Positions 1-13,167 of a stretch of 64,000 bases of DNA are shown here, in pieces. The DNA comes from Sarcomyxa edulis (Eukaryota > Basidiomycota > Agaricomycetes > Agaricales > Mycenaceae), in NCBI GenBank assembly GCA_009761415.1, contig QUOL01000007.1, forward strand, positions 124,001 through 188,000. The letters are read 5' to 3'. Position 1 is the stretch's first letter; each line of letters begins with the position of its first letter. The position numbers and the translations under genes are program-made. The notes beneath the pieces are model-generated. The model ran no database searches and was not told the origin of the DNA. It saw nothing but the letters and a program-made list of their open reading frames with translations.

Positions 1-106
1 TCATCCCGTGTACTACTGTGACAAGTCCACTGACAATTCTGCGCACACTGCAGCTTCGGAGGATACCAGAGGCAAGAAGCGGGCTAGAGCAGAAGACTTC
101 CTCTAG
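1..106 (+). CDS. 3' end of an unidentified gene (partial)
   Basis: The frame beginning at base 2 stays open for 34 codons and stops with TAG at 104-106. The visible tail ends in a short basic stretch (GKKRAR) followed by acidic and hydrophobic residues, which could be a nuclear localisation signal. The rest of the gene lies left of the window, so neither family nor function can be read. The open frame is short and might be chance; it is listed because it ends cleanly near the edge with no competing gene on either strand. Confidence 0.25.
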   Translation, partial: HPVYYCDKSTDNSAHTAASEDTRGKKRARAEDFL

Positions 107-855
107 GGTCGGACGCGCATTATTTGAGTTAGGTTAGGGGCATTCTTCTCTGTGAGCTGTTCTGTTCATTCAGAAGGTTAATGTTAGGCTTGGACTCGAT
201 GCGATGCGGGAGGGATTGCAGATCGAAGCAGCCGGATCTCATGGAGACTCATCAGTCCGTCCAATCCATCCGCCTTTGTTTGGAATCTGTTTTCCGTGCT
301 CATTCACTTTCTTTTTGATCTGTCTTCCTCTCCCGTACTTATGAACCAAAAAACGGTACGATTGTTCTCTTCCTCTTCTTCTCCGGCGCTACGTACTATA
401 ATCTGTATTACGGTCGGTCGTCTCTTCTGCGATATCTATTGGTCTTTTGAGAAAACAGAAAAGGTTCGTGTCTGAACAATCTGCACGGAATCACTTATTA
501 GATTATGAGCATACGTCGAGGTCCCGAATTCGGTCAATGCGATGCTCGAGGCAATCTCGAGGAGGAAACCAGTCCGTTCATAATCACTCTAACTGTCTCA
601 TTCTCGATGACTCACACTCACATAACTGCTCACAAGCTGTAGGCTCTCTTATCTTCGGCCATCGTTCCGTGGGTCATCTTGCGGATGCCCTTGTTTCCTT
701 TGCATCTCGCAGAAATGTCAAAAATGTCAAAAAACATGTAACTATTCCGGATATATACAAAAAGCCGAAGAGACTCTTCCAGTCTGGCTACCGACAAAAT
801 CATAGAGAGAATCAAAATAGCAACATGTAGCCCGTATAAGCTACTGTGTGCGCAC
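107..855. other. Intergenic, nothing recognised
   Basis: This lies between the left-edge frame and the 3' end of the ABC transporter gene. Open frames here are short, have no recognisable motifs and no convincing splice structure. A pyrimidine-rich stretch near 360-430 is unremarkable. Confidence 0.5.
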
Positions 856-3553
856 TCATTCGTTGCTCGTACACTCACTACCTTGAGCGTTATACAATCT
901 CATATACTCCCCACCTACATTCTTCGCCAATTCTTCGTGCGTTCCAGATTCGACAAGTCTCCCATCGACTATACAACTTCAGATAATCAAGATGTTAGTA
1001 AGAGTTCAGGCCTTCTAGCTGAAGAGTTTCCTTACAGTATAAGATCGGCGTGTTTGACGAGATGGGCAAAACGATGCGACACGACAATCATGGTCTTATC
1101 TTGGTGAAGCTTCCTGAAAGCATCCATCATATTGAGTTCCGCGATAGGATCCAAGGCTGCCATAGGTTCGTCCAAAAGTAAAAAACGAATATCGCTGTTT
1201 TGTAACCTGAGAAAAATGCGTGACCTGTAGAAGTATTGAGCATGGCGCACTGCAGACGATGACAAACGTTAGGATACGCACGCAGCTAAGCGCTGTCTTT
1301 CCCCCTCTACACAAGGCAGTTTGGTTCAATCATATGGCACGGAAGAACAAAGAGCAAAGTACCTGAGATGTCCCTCCTCACCTGGAAGCCTGTGGCCTCT
1401 TTCAGAACCTCGTCCACAATGGGAGGAATCGATCCGTTGCCAGACATGTTATAGACAGGAGGATCTTCTAAGAAGGTATCAGATCCTAGTTTCATGATGA
1501 GTTCCGAAGAGCCTCCAGAACGTGTAGCCTTGTCCACCTTCTCCTTCGTCATAGTCATTCCTTCGGGCAGACCGAAGCGGATGTTGTCATTCAATGACAC
1601 AGGATATAAAATTTGTCTTTGAGAGAGGATAGCCATGTGAGAACGAAGCGCAGATGCGTCATAGTCCATCATCGGTTTACCATCTACGAAGATCGTTCCA
1701 CTGGTAGGGTCCATGAGCCGATATAGAAGTTTAGAAAACGTAGATTTCCCAGATCCGTTAGGCCCGACAACTACGACAAATTGGCCCGGTTTGATATGTA
1801 TCGTTATCCTCTCGAGGGCAGTTCTCGAAGTTCCCTTGTCTGCGGGATACCGAAATGAAACGTCACTGGACAAGTTTATCGTATCTTATTAGCAGTCGCC
1901 AAAGTATGTGAGGGCACTTACCTAAAATATATATCCATTCCTCCTGGGAAATTCATGATGGGATCGGGATATTGAGCGCTACCCTGAGGCATGACGCCCT
2001 GTATCCTGAGTACACCGTATAGCGTACGAATGAGATTGATAGGTGGGACTTCTAATGCCCATACAGTCCGCTGGAGTGTATGTGATATGAGATAGAAAAG
2101 CACCATGGTAGACAACGAAGAACGGGATAGTGAGTGGGGAAGGTGAATCAGATAAAGACCCTAGATGATGTGCATGAGTATCGAGCGTAACGCGGAATAC
2201 TACTGGTAAGAAACAGACCAAAGGAAATTCGATAAACATGTCAGAGATTCGCCAATACCAAGCCCGAGGCATCCCTGCGAATAGAACACTTGCGTAAGGT
2301 TTGACGGTTCCCAATTTTTGAGAATTTTGCTTGAATACTACAGCCAATTAGTTGTAAAGAGTAGCATAGAAGGTGTTTATTCAAAAGAACTCACGATCTG
2401 AAATGGACTTCGCAGTGCCATCTTTGACCAAGTCTGCTCGGTATTCTTTGAAAAGAGATATTCTATACAAACTCGCTAACGTAAGATAGAGGGGGTTGGT
2501 CGTCCAATACATGTAACCTGCAGAAGGTCATTGCCGCTTGACCGAAGATGGTCGATGGTTGCATACCTTGTCTGTATACACCGTTGCTAGGCGTGAGATA
2601 CACGAGTAGTATGTATGCAAGAGCACAGCATGCAAAAATTTGAACCTCGTTCCCGTCTTTGTCGGATAGAGCGTTTAAAACGATCCCTATCTCAAAGAGG
2701 AGGGTAAATAGCTGGGAAAATGAAACAGAAACGGAGTCGATAAATTTCCATCCAGGTCCCTGTGAGGTATCGTATCCGTAATCTTCTATATAGTATTCGT
2801 GGTCCGTCGCTAGATATATGGTCAGCGAAGGTAAATAAGACTGTATTATGAAACGTACTTATTGCTTGTAAATAGTCCAGGCGATTATACGCTACACGAC
2901 AACCTGGTCAGAGACAGCACTGAACACTCAACAAAGGAACGCCGAGATACCTTCAACAATCTTAGGCATAAAATGACCTTTCAAATGGCCCATCATCAGC
3001 ATCCCCACATCAACGCTAAGAACGAAGTCAATATATGTAGAAGCGCGGAAAAGACTGCCTAGTCTCACTCTGCGTGCTCTATAATTCCCGATACTATATT
3101 GAATATAATCCACGAAATGACTAGCAGTTGTAACTCGTCAGCGCTGGGCCCGTCCACCGCCACAGTTTCGAGCTAATCCCCAGTTAATCAAGCGACCGAA
3201 GAGTAGACAAGAGTGATGAGACTTACGATAGCCAGGATGCGACAGACGACGTATAGCGACGTAGCAGTAACGAAACTCTTCAAGAATTTAACAGCAACAA
3301 GGGTCATGGACACGACAGGTGCCACGGTGTAGACTTCCCGAATGAAGACCCAAGCATCAGCGATGCCATCTCCAGCTGCTTTCAGGGACTCGATACAGGA
3401 AGGGAGCTTCCATGGTTCTACTGCATAGGCGACATTGAAGATACCAAACTGCAAACGCTTTACAGACACGCCACCCGCCACCTTGGTGGGAGTGTCGAGT
3501 GTGTTAAGGTCTTGTTTGAGATCTTTGTGTTCGAGAGAATGCCTTTCAGGCAT
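856..3553 (-). CDS. ABC half-transporter (one membrane domain, one ATPase domain)
   Basis: An ATP-driven membrane exporter-type protein; the substrate is unknown. The ATPase half reads, in order, Walker A (GPNGSGKST, near 1760), a Q-loop (LSQRQ), a signature read across an intron as SEGERQR, Walker B (FLLLDEP) and the H-loop (VVSHR). An intron after ADLIL is removed to give CIVDGRLVESGTHEEL, so the C-terminus is intact and stops at 856-858. The N-terminal exon (start ATG 3551-3553) and later small exons give hydrophobic membrane segments such as LQLLVISWIIFNIVSGII. At least seven introns are needed. An in-frame upstream non-ATG extension exists but ATG 3553 is preferred. The signature has Glu where Gly-Gly is common (see findings). 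Only one TMD-NBD pair fits, so it should work as a dimer. Confidence 0.8.
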
Positions 3554-4381
3554 GGAGTTGAGACGGGGAAGAGGTAAAAGAGGCTGATGGATGGGGAGGA
3601 AGATGTGGTAAAAGAGAAGGAAAACAGACAAGTACAGCCATTCTATATGGACTCCCTTTTTGCGATTAGGTGGCTCAGCTTAGCGCAAATAAGCCAACAC
3701 TTACCGGATATGTGCGGGCATCCTATGCAAATTGCCATAACAAATTCTCGCGCCGCACGAACAAATGACTTTGAAGCGTGCTCCTCGTGGTATCAGGCCG
3801 GCCTTGTGTGGGCGCCAGAGATGAGTGGCGTGCGCCGGAGCTGTAAAACCGAAATTGCGATAGCTGCTCGCCACAAGAATGAACAGAAATGCTATACGGG
3901 GTCGCGGTGATCCCGATTTCGCTGGATCACAAGTGTAAGCCTCAAGAAAAAATTACAAGTGCGACAAGCGGAGTTAGTTGATACCCAATATAGACGTTAC
4001 TTGTCACATAATCACACCTTTGTGGGTCCCTGTGTAATTTTCGTGTCGCTTGGTGCCGAGGATTCCCATTTGGTAATGGTGATGGCCACTAATACGCAAA
4101 TCATCTTCAGGGTCTGGTCCCTAATTCTGGAGAAATCTGACCATTCAAGAAACCGAAAGACGAGTATTACTATACGGACAGACTTACGGGGAGATGAAGA
4201 GGATTGTCGCGAGAAGGAATATGGAAAAACAGGAGGTAGGTATGTCTATATCGATGTATCGATGACGCCCGACTGGCTATGAAAGAAACCCCAAAAAAGA
4301 ACAATCACAGCGTTCAATGTTGGCGGAGTAGAAAACGAAAATGCATACTGATCGGTTGCTTTATTGCGTTTCATTAGGGCC
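3554..4381. other. Intergenic, nothing recognised
   Basis: Promoter side of the ABC gene and 3' side of the BTB gene. Short frames on both strands lack motifs. No repeat or RNA gene was seen. Confidence 0.45.
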
Positions 4382-5723
4382 TCAAAGAGGCTCGGAAACC
4401 TGCGACGTGATTTCCCAAGGTTTGGAAACAATTAAGCACACATTCCACATAATGGGGTTTCGTCGCGGTTGGAAATCTACACGCGTTCTACGTCCGAGAT
4501 GTCCTGTTACTAGACAAAGGAAGACATGGTGAAGACCCCAGAACTCAACGAGACGGAGAGCTGGACCGACCTCCTGAGTGGTGCCGCTTTCTCGCAATCC
4601 CAACCATCCATCCATCAAATTCCAGACAGTTTCTTGCTCCTCCCTCCATTCTTCTCTCTTTTCCTTCACGCAATCTTCACAAAGCCCCTGCTTTCTCCAG
4701 TCCACACTCCGTATTCTCTCCAATGTTTCCAGGGGTTTGTAAACGCCATCGTCTTCCAGTGCCGGCTGTATGACCAACGGCATCCAGACGTCTGCGAAGA
4801 CGTCTGTGCAAGCCATATGGGGCGTGGCGGCAGGTGTGAACAAGATCGGTGTGAAATGGTTGATTAATTCGGTCATGAGACGTCTGCACCGTTGGGCGTC
4901 GGAGCTCGAAAGGTGAATGCGGGGCAGTAGAGGGTCCGTCGAGGCTGTGACATCCGCTTTTGGAGCATGAAGAGGACTGGTTATTTCTACATGATCAGAT
5001 AACGGGGACGTCTCCGGATGTTCGGCACCTTCGGTGTCAAAATTTGTTGTTGTAACGAGGCTGTAGAAGAGCCCTTTCTGGATCTATAGCATGTGTATAG
5101 GCGCTTGAGCAATAAATATATAAATGGAGCGGCGCACTGATGATATGTTATGTTCGGCTGCAATTGATAATGCTTCTTCCAATCCGTCTGGATGGAAGAA
5201 CGGCACTGGTCCACTAGGAAACATGTCCTCGATCAGTTGCCTGGACCTGTGGTAGATCACCGGGAAATCCAGTAGTTGGGGCGAAGAAGCGCGTAGGATA
5301 GATGCTACCTGTGCGAAATCTGAGTCTGGAGATAGAGGGCTAACAACTTATCAGCGCTGATCAAGATCGTGTTGTGTCTGAGGTCCTATCTGACACAGGA
5401 CCTCATAGTGGCAAAAGCATATGACACTACGGAAAAACTCACGCGTCGTGATAAAGATGGCCTAGCAAGGCTTCCACGTCCTGCACTCGAATCCCCGGTC
5501 GATCGACGACGACCAAGGGGCACAAGTCTATTGGAGTAACTGCAGAAGCTTGAGCAATCAAGGCGGGCATTATACGGGAATGCCGCGCAAGTAAGGTTCG
5601 ATGGACTTTGAAGAGATTGTCCTGAACCTGGAGAACAAGGGAGCCATCTTCGAACCAAAAAGTCGGATGCTGGTGGAACAAAGACTTCTGTACAGGGGCT
5701 GTATCACCATTTGTTCCTTCCAT
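4382..5723 (-). CDS. BTB/POZ domain protein
   Basis: An Agaricomycete BTB/POZ protein, a dimerisation or cullin-3 adaptor type fold; its partner is unknown. The first exon (5723 to about 5445) holds the BTB core: a His-Pro-x-Phe-Trp-Phe-Glu-Asp-Gly entry, then FKVHRTLLARHS and VEALLGHLYHDA. A 100-base intron follows, then PLSPDSDFAQVASILRAS and a helical region (QLLDFPVIYHRSRQL). A second intron (about 5140-5075) leads to a long exon rich in Trp and Cys (CEDCVKEKREEW). The frame runs open to a stop at 4382. A short 3' intron could instead end the protein near 4505, after a TQE, so the C-terminus is uncertain. It is divergent from YTM1, with 283 bases between start codons. Confidence 0.75.
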
Positions 5724-6006
5724 TCTACAAGATTATATGTGGAATACCGGGAGCCTGCAGCTTAGTATTTTAGCGAGAGACGGTATCAAGATCAAGGTGA
5801 GATCGAAGCAAGATCGAAGGGGAGACTGCCGCCATCAGCCGAGAGTCGGGGCTTTGTCGGAGACCTGTCGGGATCCCAAACAAGGCGAGCGGCGAGCGGC
5901 ATTTGAGGCGGAGATGTATTTGACAGTCCGCGGTCATGACCCCTTTACAATTTTTTCGAAAGTTATCTAGTCGCCAACATCTCCGGATCCCATAAGCAAG
6001 AAGACC
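5724..6006. promoter_or_regulatory. Shared divergent promoter region, BTB gene / YTM1
   Basis: These 283 bases separate two outward-facing start codons, so both promoters must lie here or overlap the genes. No clear TATA box was identified. Confidence 0.4.
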
Positions 6007-7492
6007 ATGGCTTCCACCTCCAATGGAACTGGGGGGACATCCCACCCCGTCATATTCACTACTCAGACGCAGTACCCTCTACCTTCCCAAAAGTTCATGA
6101 TCCCAACGACATGGAAACGCTACCAATTGTCCCAACTCATTAACAAGGCCTTATCCCTCCCAAAGCCCGTACCCTTTGATTTCCTTGTTCAGGGTGAAGT
6201 CCTAAGGACTGGATTGGGAGAATGGTGTGCAGGAAAAGGCATAGGAGAGGTACGTCCTGTTGTAATTATCATTTATCAAATGATATTCATTCTGGTTCAA
6301 GGAAGAAACACTTGAAATCGAGTATATAGAATCTGTAATGCCTCCACAGCGCATGTCTGACTTCCCTCACGAGGATTGGGTATCCTCAGTTTCGTGTCAG
6401 TTGTCAGGGTATGTGGTCCAAATTTATGCTAGACGCGCCAGTTCTCTGAATAAAATGCAGATACTTCCTGACAGCGTCGTACGATGGATCCGTCCGCACC
6501 TTCGACTACTCGAGGAACGTTGTGAATAACACTCTGGCTCACCCCGCCCCCATCACCTCTATCTGCGTGGTTCCGACAGCATCTTCCTCGGATACTCATC
6601 TCGTCGCAAGCGCATCACACGACCTTACCGCGCAACTCACTCAATTTTCCATCTCTTCCGATTCCAAGATCACTACCAAAGCCCTTGCATCCCTCCACCT
6701 GCACACCGGCCCCGTCTCCTCCGTCTCGTCCAACCTATCGGGCTCGCACCTTCTCACAGCGTCATGGGATGGCCTGATAGGGCTTTGGGACACACACATA
6801 CCCTTGACAGATGAAGTCCCGGAACCCGTTGTCCAGGATCGAAAAAAACGACGAAAGGTTGCCGACGATGCGGACCGACCCAAAAGAAAAGCCCCAGTAA
6901 CAGTGCTCAAGTCCCATACAGCACGCGTTTCAAAGGCCGTGTTTGCTAAGAACGGAAAGACAGCGTATAGTTGTGGTTTTGATTCTACAGTGAGGACGTG
7001 GGACGTAGAAAACGGGATTTGTACAGATACCATCGTATGCATTTTTCTTCTGTGTCGTTCGGGGCTATGAAACACCTTAACGCCTCCTTCGTATAGACCG
7101 CTCCTGAGAAACCCATGCTGGATCTTGCATTGACTGCAGACGGCCATACGGCTTTAGCAGCTTCGACGGACCGAACGATTTCCCTATTCGATCTGCGTGC
7201 AGCGTCGACGTCAACATCTGTGAGCGCAGTTTTGACCCACCCAGGAACGCCCTCGTGTATCGCAGTATCAGAGGATCAGAATCAGGTCATCAGTGGAGCG
7301 TACGATGGGGCGGTAAGACTGTGGGACTTGCGGAGTGTGGGGAGTGCCATGGCAAGCTTTAAGCCTTGGGAAGGCACGGGAAAGAAGGTGTTGAGCGTTG
7401 ATTGGGATTGGAAGAGGGGTGTTGTGGGTGTCGGAGGTGAGGGTGGTATGGAAGTATGGAAACTTGGAACGGGCGAAGTTACTGCGCCGTGA
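6007..7492 (+). CDS. YTM1: Ribosome biogenesis protein YTM1 (WDR12)
   Basis: A subunit of the nucleolar PeBoW/Nop7-Erb1-Ytm1 complex needed for 60S ribosome maturation. Four exons, with introns at about 6250-6301, 6409-6461 and 7034-7097, join cleanly. The N-terminal NLE domain (residues about 15-95) carries VIFTTQTQYPLPSQKFMIP and DFPHEDWVSSV. Mdn1 binds this domain through a conserved acidic residue in the family. It is followed by a seven-bladed WD40 propeller with repeats such as HLLTASWDGLIGLWD and VISGAYDGAVRLWDLRS. A basic linker (RKKRRK, near 6840) is a likely nuclear signal. Length of roughly 440 residues suits the family. The start ATG at 6007 has A at -3 (gaccATGg). Confidence 0.93.
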
Positions 7493-8052
7493 TATCCATT
7501 CCACGACGACTAAAGGTTGAAATCTAAACCATCCTCTAGTCTGCAGTGTAGATCCGATGCATCTTTGATCGTAGGCAAGGTCGCGGAGCCGCAGTTGGCG
7601 CGGTGCAAAATAAACGCCTTGACTCGTGTTCATGTACCTCCAGGAGACTGTGCATCCCCGGCATCTCGTGTTCATCCCAGAGGCACGTTTGCGCCCTGTT
7701 GTGCGAACCTGTAAATAGCGTGGGGTATCGCTCCCGAAATGAATGGGCGTTCCCGACAAAGGGCCATTGCAAATGGTCTTTAAATCGCATTATCTAGTCG
7801 GTTTGGAGCACTGAGTACCTATCTACATAGGTTTGAAGCTCATCGGAAAGTTGTAGTTTGTGATATGTTTTTCTTGGAAATAAAACACTGCTTCCGAGCA
7901 CGCACACAACGGACTTGAGTCAGATCTCATCATTATCGTATCCGGCAGCAATGAACTTGATCATTCCTGGCTACCTTTATAAGCGCTGCTATGCATGTTA
8001 TATATGCTTTCATACCCCAGAGCCCTGCCATAACATTCGGCAGACTGGAACT
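7493..8052. other. Intergenic, nothing recognised
   Basis: 3' flank of YTM1 and promoter of the phospholipase C gene. Several short overlapping frames on both strands have no recognisable motifs. An in-frame non-ATG extension upstream of 8053 exists but is not needed. Confidence 0.5.
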
Positions 8053-11000
8053 ATGTCTGATCTTTCTGACTTGCGTCCCGTTCTTCATCGGGCAGCCAAT
8101 ATTTTGAACAGCAACGGCCACCCCGTCCTCGTCGAACTCGGTCCTCCGTACGACACAAATATCACTAGCCCGACACCTAAACGACGAGAGGAGAAGAACT
8201 CACATTTGGGGGCGTCTATTGCACATAAACTGAAAACTGTCGCCAGGTCTCGTTCTCTCAGTTCTACGTACCCAAAGGATAGGAAAGGTCATACTCGCTC
8301 ACATTCGGACGCTTTCGAAACTCGCCCTACTCTTGCTCGGGGGAGTTTGGTTTCGGAGACTATGCTAGAATCTCCCAGCTGCAGTAGTTCCGTAGCAGAT
8401 GTTACCGTTCCTCCTTCCCTTCAGCAAGGCACGCTCATGACAAAGGTCTCTGGAAAGAAACGGAAAAACTTTGTGTTTCGACTGGATCCAGACCAAGGTC
8501 AGATAGTTTGGGAGTCGAAGCAACATCGAATTAGTGCGTTCCCTTTCATCTCACCATGCCACTACAAACATCAGTTAGTCACTGCATTCGTCGACCGTAT
8601 CAGGTGCGGTTATTGTCGCAAGACCTTGCGACGATTACCGTAGCTGAATTAACGCCAGAAGTTTTGCAGAGGCGCCTGTCGTTCTACCTTGGATGACCCA
8701 GTCGCATCTGGGAAATGTAGCTAACGTACTTATTCCAGTACCCATTGAAGCCATCAAGGAACTACGTTCTGGCTCCGACGCTCGTTATGACCGCGAACAA
8801 TTTCACCTTTCGTCACATTATGAAGACAGATGGATAACCATTATCTATCTCCTGGATGGCAATTACAAGACACTGCACCTCATCGCGGATACACGCGAGG
8901 TACTCGACATGTGGGATACCACTCTGCGCAAACTCCACGCAATCCGACAGGAGCTTATGAGTGGACTAGGCAACATCGAAATGAGGCAGGCTGTCTGGGA
9001 AAAACAATACTGGAAGGGTGCCGGCCAAGAACGGGACGAGAAATTAGACTTTGAGAATGTCGAAAAATTGTGCAAGAGGCTCAATATCAATTCTTCGAGT
9101 GAGGATCTCTATCGGTTGTTCAAGGTATTTTTCTTGTCGTTCCTTTCGTCTAGTCTCTGACGACGTCAACAGCAAGCAGATACTCAACAGCGCAACTATC
9201 TCGAATTCTCTGACTTTCGGCTGTTTGTGAAATTGCTCAAAGCTCGGCCGGAGGTCGAGCAAATCTACCGCACGTTATGTGCTGGGGAAAACTTTGATTT
9301 CGGAGTATTCGAGCGGTTCATGTACGAAACGCAGAAAGTAGGCACTCCTTTCAAAAGCGCGGAACAAATTCTAATATACATTCTTTCTTAGTCTACGCTC
9401 ACGCGAAACGAGCTGCGCAGCGTCTTCCATAGATACATAACATCTGGCGATGCAAGTCCAAGTTCTTCTCCTTCAGCCTCCACTTGCGTTACATCTACGC
9501 CTTCTTCACCCTATATGACTATAGATGCCTTTACTTCCTTCCTACTCTCCGCCGACAATTCTGCGTTTTCTGACCAGAATGGGAAGGTTTGGCACGACAT
9601 GACGCGGCCACTGTCCGAATATTACATCTCGTCTTCGCATAACACATACCTCGTGGGTCACCAATTGGTCGGCGTCAGCACCATTGAGGGTTACATACGA
9701 GCTCTGTTACACAGTTGTCGCAGCGTGGAACGTATGTCTTTGTGTTTAGACACCCAACTTCGAAACAGACACTAACCTTACCGCTTCTCTGATAGTGGAT
9801 ATCTATGACGGTGATCAGGAACCTATGATTTTCCATGGAAAAACCTTCACGTCAAAAGTCTCATTGCGCGAAGTCTGTCATGCAATTGCGAAATATGGAT
9901 TCGTTGCATCGCCATATCCTATCATCATCTCCGCTGAGATACATTGCAGCGTCCCACAGCAAGACATGATGGTCGAAATCATGATAGAAGTATTCGGAGA
10001 TGCCTTGATTCGAGCTCCAGTGGACGGACGTCAGAAAATCCAGATTTTGCCAAGTCCTGAGGAGCTGAAGGGGAAAATCCTATTGAAGGTACGCTGTGCA
10101 GTTCCCTGAACTGACATTCGCTCATGTTTTCCCTCTGGACAGGCGAAGAATCTCCTTATAGCCGGAGCAGAATGCAATACCTTTGATAGTGAATCGTCGG
10201 ATACTTCGCCTTCGTCTGCTTCCGACTCCGAGACTGCTCAGGTTCAAGAGCTGAAAGCTGAGTGGAGGAATGGCCAATTTCAGCGGCGCGAAGCTGTCAA
10301 AGGTACGCCTGCACTTCTACTCTGATATCCTTCTGTTGACGTCTCTTGCAGAATTGAAGCACGAATTCGAAAAAGCCCGTAGTGTCATTCACCGAGTTCG
10401 CAGTACCCGGAAATCACCACCACTCAATCCTCAGTCCTCTCCGGATTCCGCGTCCCCTACTCTCAGTCCCAACGCGATTTATCCCAGGCGAGCTTCTGAA
10501 GCCGGTACGGATCGTCCCAAAATCAAGATGTCGTTCGCGCTAGTATCACTCTTGGTATACACAGTTGGCGTCAAATGCCGAGGAATCAACAAAAAGGAAG
10601 AATACGCGCCCGAGCACATCTTTTCGCTCTCGGAGAATATGGCTAACAAGATCTTGAGGGGGAGTATGATCGATCTCATCAAACATACTCGAACACATGT
10701 CGTCAGAATATATCCCAAGGGGATGAGGCTCAGCTCTACAAATTACGAACCACATCGATACTGGTCAGCTGGAGCGCAGCTTGTCGCTATCAACTGGCAA
10801 ACATTTGGTATGTCCCAATGATATCAGTTCACGACCGAAATGACGCTAATATCTTTTCTCGTTCACAGATCTAGGATATATGATCAACCACGCTATGTTT
10901 CAAAGAAATGGACGTTCAGGATACGTCCTGAAGCCATTGGCACTCCGGACACCACATAAAGACATGCTCGCTAGACGCACCAAACATTTTCTAGACATCA

Positions 11001-11553
11001 CGGTCATTTCTGCTCAGCAGCTCCCTCGACCGAAGGACTCATCTGGAAGGGAGATTATCGATAAATCCGTCATCGACCCCTTCGTTGAGGTATCTATACA
11101 TGTCCCCGATTGGACTAATTCCCCTTTTCTACCCGATACCCCTCGGACAGCAGGCATCGCCTCTACTCCCAGTCGCTCGTCCGCGACTACCGCCACCTCC
11201 GCAAGAACCATTTCGTACCGTACAGGCGCAGTGAAGAATAATGGCTTCAATCCTGTCTGGCAAGAGTCATTGCGAATTCCGTTCGACTGTGTCGGTGACA
11301 TGAAGGATTTGATATTTGTTCGTTTCGTCGTCAAACGAGAGGACAAGGAGGATGACAGTCCTTTAGCTATTTATTGTGCTTCTCTAGGAAGCCTACGTCT
11401 CGGTAAGTTTGCCTTTACTTTTCGTGAACCATGCGCTGACCACTCATGCAATTGGTAGGATATCGACACTTGCCTCTTCACGATTCTCAGCTGTCCCAAT
11501 ATTTATTCTCCACGCTCTTCGTCAAAATCGGTATTCATGGTTCCACCGTTTGA
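8053..11553 (+). CDS. PLC1: Phosphoinositide-specific phospholipase C
   Basis: Hydrolyses PIP2 to inositol trisphosphate and diacylglycerol at membranes. The domain order is that of a delta-type PLC. A Ser-rich N-terminal leader is followed by a PH-like domain ([19 protein letters not shown] to [14 protein letters not shown]) and an EF-hand-like helical region ([19 protein letters not shown]). The catalytic X box has both histidines (SSSHNTYL, near 9630, and [10 protein letters not shown], near 9830) with LDIYDG across an intron. A linker with acidic Ser clusters follows, then the Y box ([17 protein letters not shown] near 10700; [17 protein letters not shown]). A C-terminal C2 domain ([14 protein letters not shown]) ends at TGA 11551-11553 after a last intron (about 11402-11458). 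About nine introns. ATG 8053 is chosen because it begins a compact reading frame just before the first conserved part. Confidence 0.93.
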
Positions 11554-11902
11554 ACCCCTCTCACACATTCCATCTCATCTCATCTCATCTTTTTTTTTTC
11601 ACTGCCTTTGCATCTGTCTATACCCTTGCACCATCCTTCCGACGTCTAATCTCTTTTCATCTTCGCAAACCACGATAGCATATGTACAACACCCATCGCA
11701 CTTATATATACAATGTAGACTATGGTACACACATCTTTGTACAAACTTCCACGCCTTCTTATTTAAATAATCTATAATGGCCCATTGGGGCCTGTTCTTG
11801 GCACGACTCACTGGTGGTAGTTTGGCAAAATCGAGAAATATAAACAACCTTCGTCGGTACCAATCTTACCCCCAAACGAACGAAGTAGAAACCGCTTTTG
11901 CA
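11554..11902. other. Intergenic with CTCAT repeat and T tract
   Basis: 3' region of the PLC gene. Bases 11571-11600 hold CTCAT repeated about four times followed by a run of T, a simple repeat probably in the transcript 3' end or terminator region. Nothing else was recognised before the methyltransferase start. Confidence 0.5.
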
Positions 11903-13066
11903 ATGTCCGTTTCAGACGACGATACAGATCTCTCTCTTGGAACTATGTTCACAGTCAGTTGGCTCTGAATCCATCCCCCAACTTGCCTGTCAATCATTTT
12001 GTTCGAAGGAACCTCCCCGGCCCCCAACTCCAGAACCTACGACAACAGTATACGACCGTCAAATACGAGATGATCTTACTGAGGATGATTGGAAAAGTAT
12101 AAAAATCAGGCTGGTGGGCACACATCCACTTTGGGGCCATTATCTGTACGTTGCAATTTTTTTCCACCTCTGCGTCTATGTGCTTGCCTGATGTGAATCT
12201 GGTGGGTCGGTAGGTGGAATGCTGCTCGTTCATTCGCTTCATATCTAGACGCTCATAAAGAATTGTACCACGATCTCTCGGTGTTAGAACTCGGGGCAGG
12301 TGGAGGTTTGCCAGGCATTGTAGCGGCTAAGAATGGGGCTCGGAAGGTCAGTCTAGTCGTACGAGCTCTAGAGTCCTGGTACTCACAATTCACAGGTTGT
12401 TTTGACAGATTACCCAGATAGGGATCTCATTGAGAACTTGTCTTTCAACGTAGCGGACAATGTCTCAGACGAGCTTTCGAGAGATCGAATTTCTGTTCAG
12501 GTGAACATCTCTCGAACTCATGGACATATGTATCCCCCTCCTGACTGGTTTGTCCATCAGGGCTACATATGGGGTCACTCAGTCAACCCACTCCTAGACA
12601 GCCTATCACCATCCTCTGATCCAACGCCCAAATTCGACCTCATCATCATGTCCGATCTTGTTTTCAATCATTCTCAGGTCCGTCTATTTCCCTCTTCCAA
12701 GCTCAACGCTCACTGACGACTTCAATATATAGCATGATGCACTTCTCAAAACCTGCGATCTCGTCATCGCACCTCCCAAACCAGAGACTTCCGCCCCACC
12801 CCCATGTCTCCTAGTATTCTACACCCACCACCGACCTCATCTCGCTCATCGCGACATGGATTTCTTCCAAAAAGCACAGGAACGAGGGTGGCTATGCGAA
12901 GAGGTGGTCACCGAGAAGTTCCCAGTACGTCTTCCCTTGCGTTCATTCGTTCAATGATCTTTCACTTATGATGTTGCGTCCCTTATAGCCGATGTTCCCA
13001 GAGGATCCAGGTGAAGAAGAGGTTCGGTCAACAGTTCATGGATGGAGATTAACGCGACGGTCATAA
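11903..13066 (+). CDS. EFM7: EFM7-type protein N-terminal/lysine methyltransferase (NNT1-like)
   Basis: A seven-beta-strand SAM-dependent methyltransferase. The yeast family member methylates the N-terminus and Lys2 of translation elongation factor 1A. Visible landmarks are an acidic N-terminus (MSVSDDDTDLSLGTMF), then after an intron EPPRPPTPEPTT. HPLWGHYLWNAARSFASYL precedes motif I VLELGAGGGLPGIVA (near 12290). The post-I strand is VVLTDYPDRDLI, and the Asp-rich motif IV is FDLIIMSDLVFNHSQ (near 12650). The tail VHGWRLTRRS ends at TAA 13064-13066. Six short introns are needed. Length of about 270 residues fits. The gene converges on the MYND gene, with 101 bases between stops. Confidence 0.85.
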
Positions 13067-13167
13067 TGTGGTACTTGTAATGATACATTGAAGGTAATTC
13101 AGAATTCTATGAAACATCGCTGTCGTACACGAGTGGCACGTCCAGGATGCCGCCCATGTACAAGGGA

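Noticed and set aside
1032..1040. Premature end of the ABC transporter after ADLIL
   Set aside because: The TAA is inside a short intron starting GTAAGG; splicing gives a normal CIVDGRLVESGTHEEL C-terminus.
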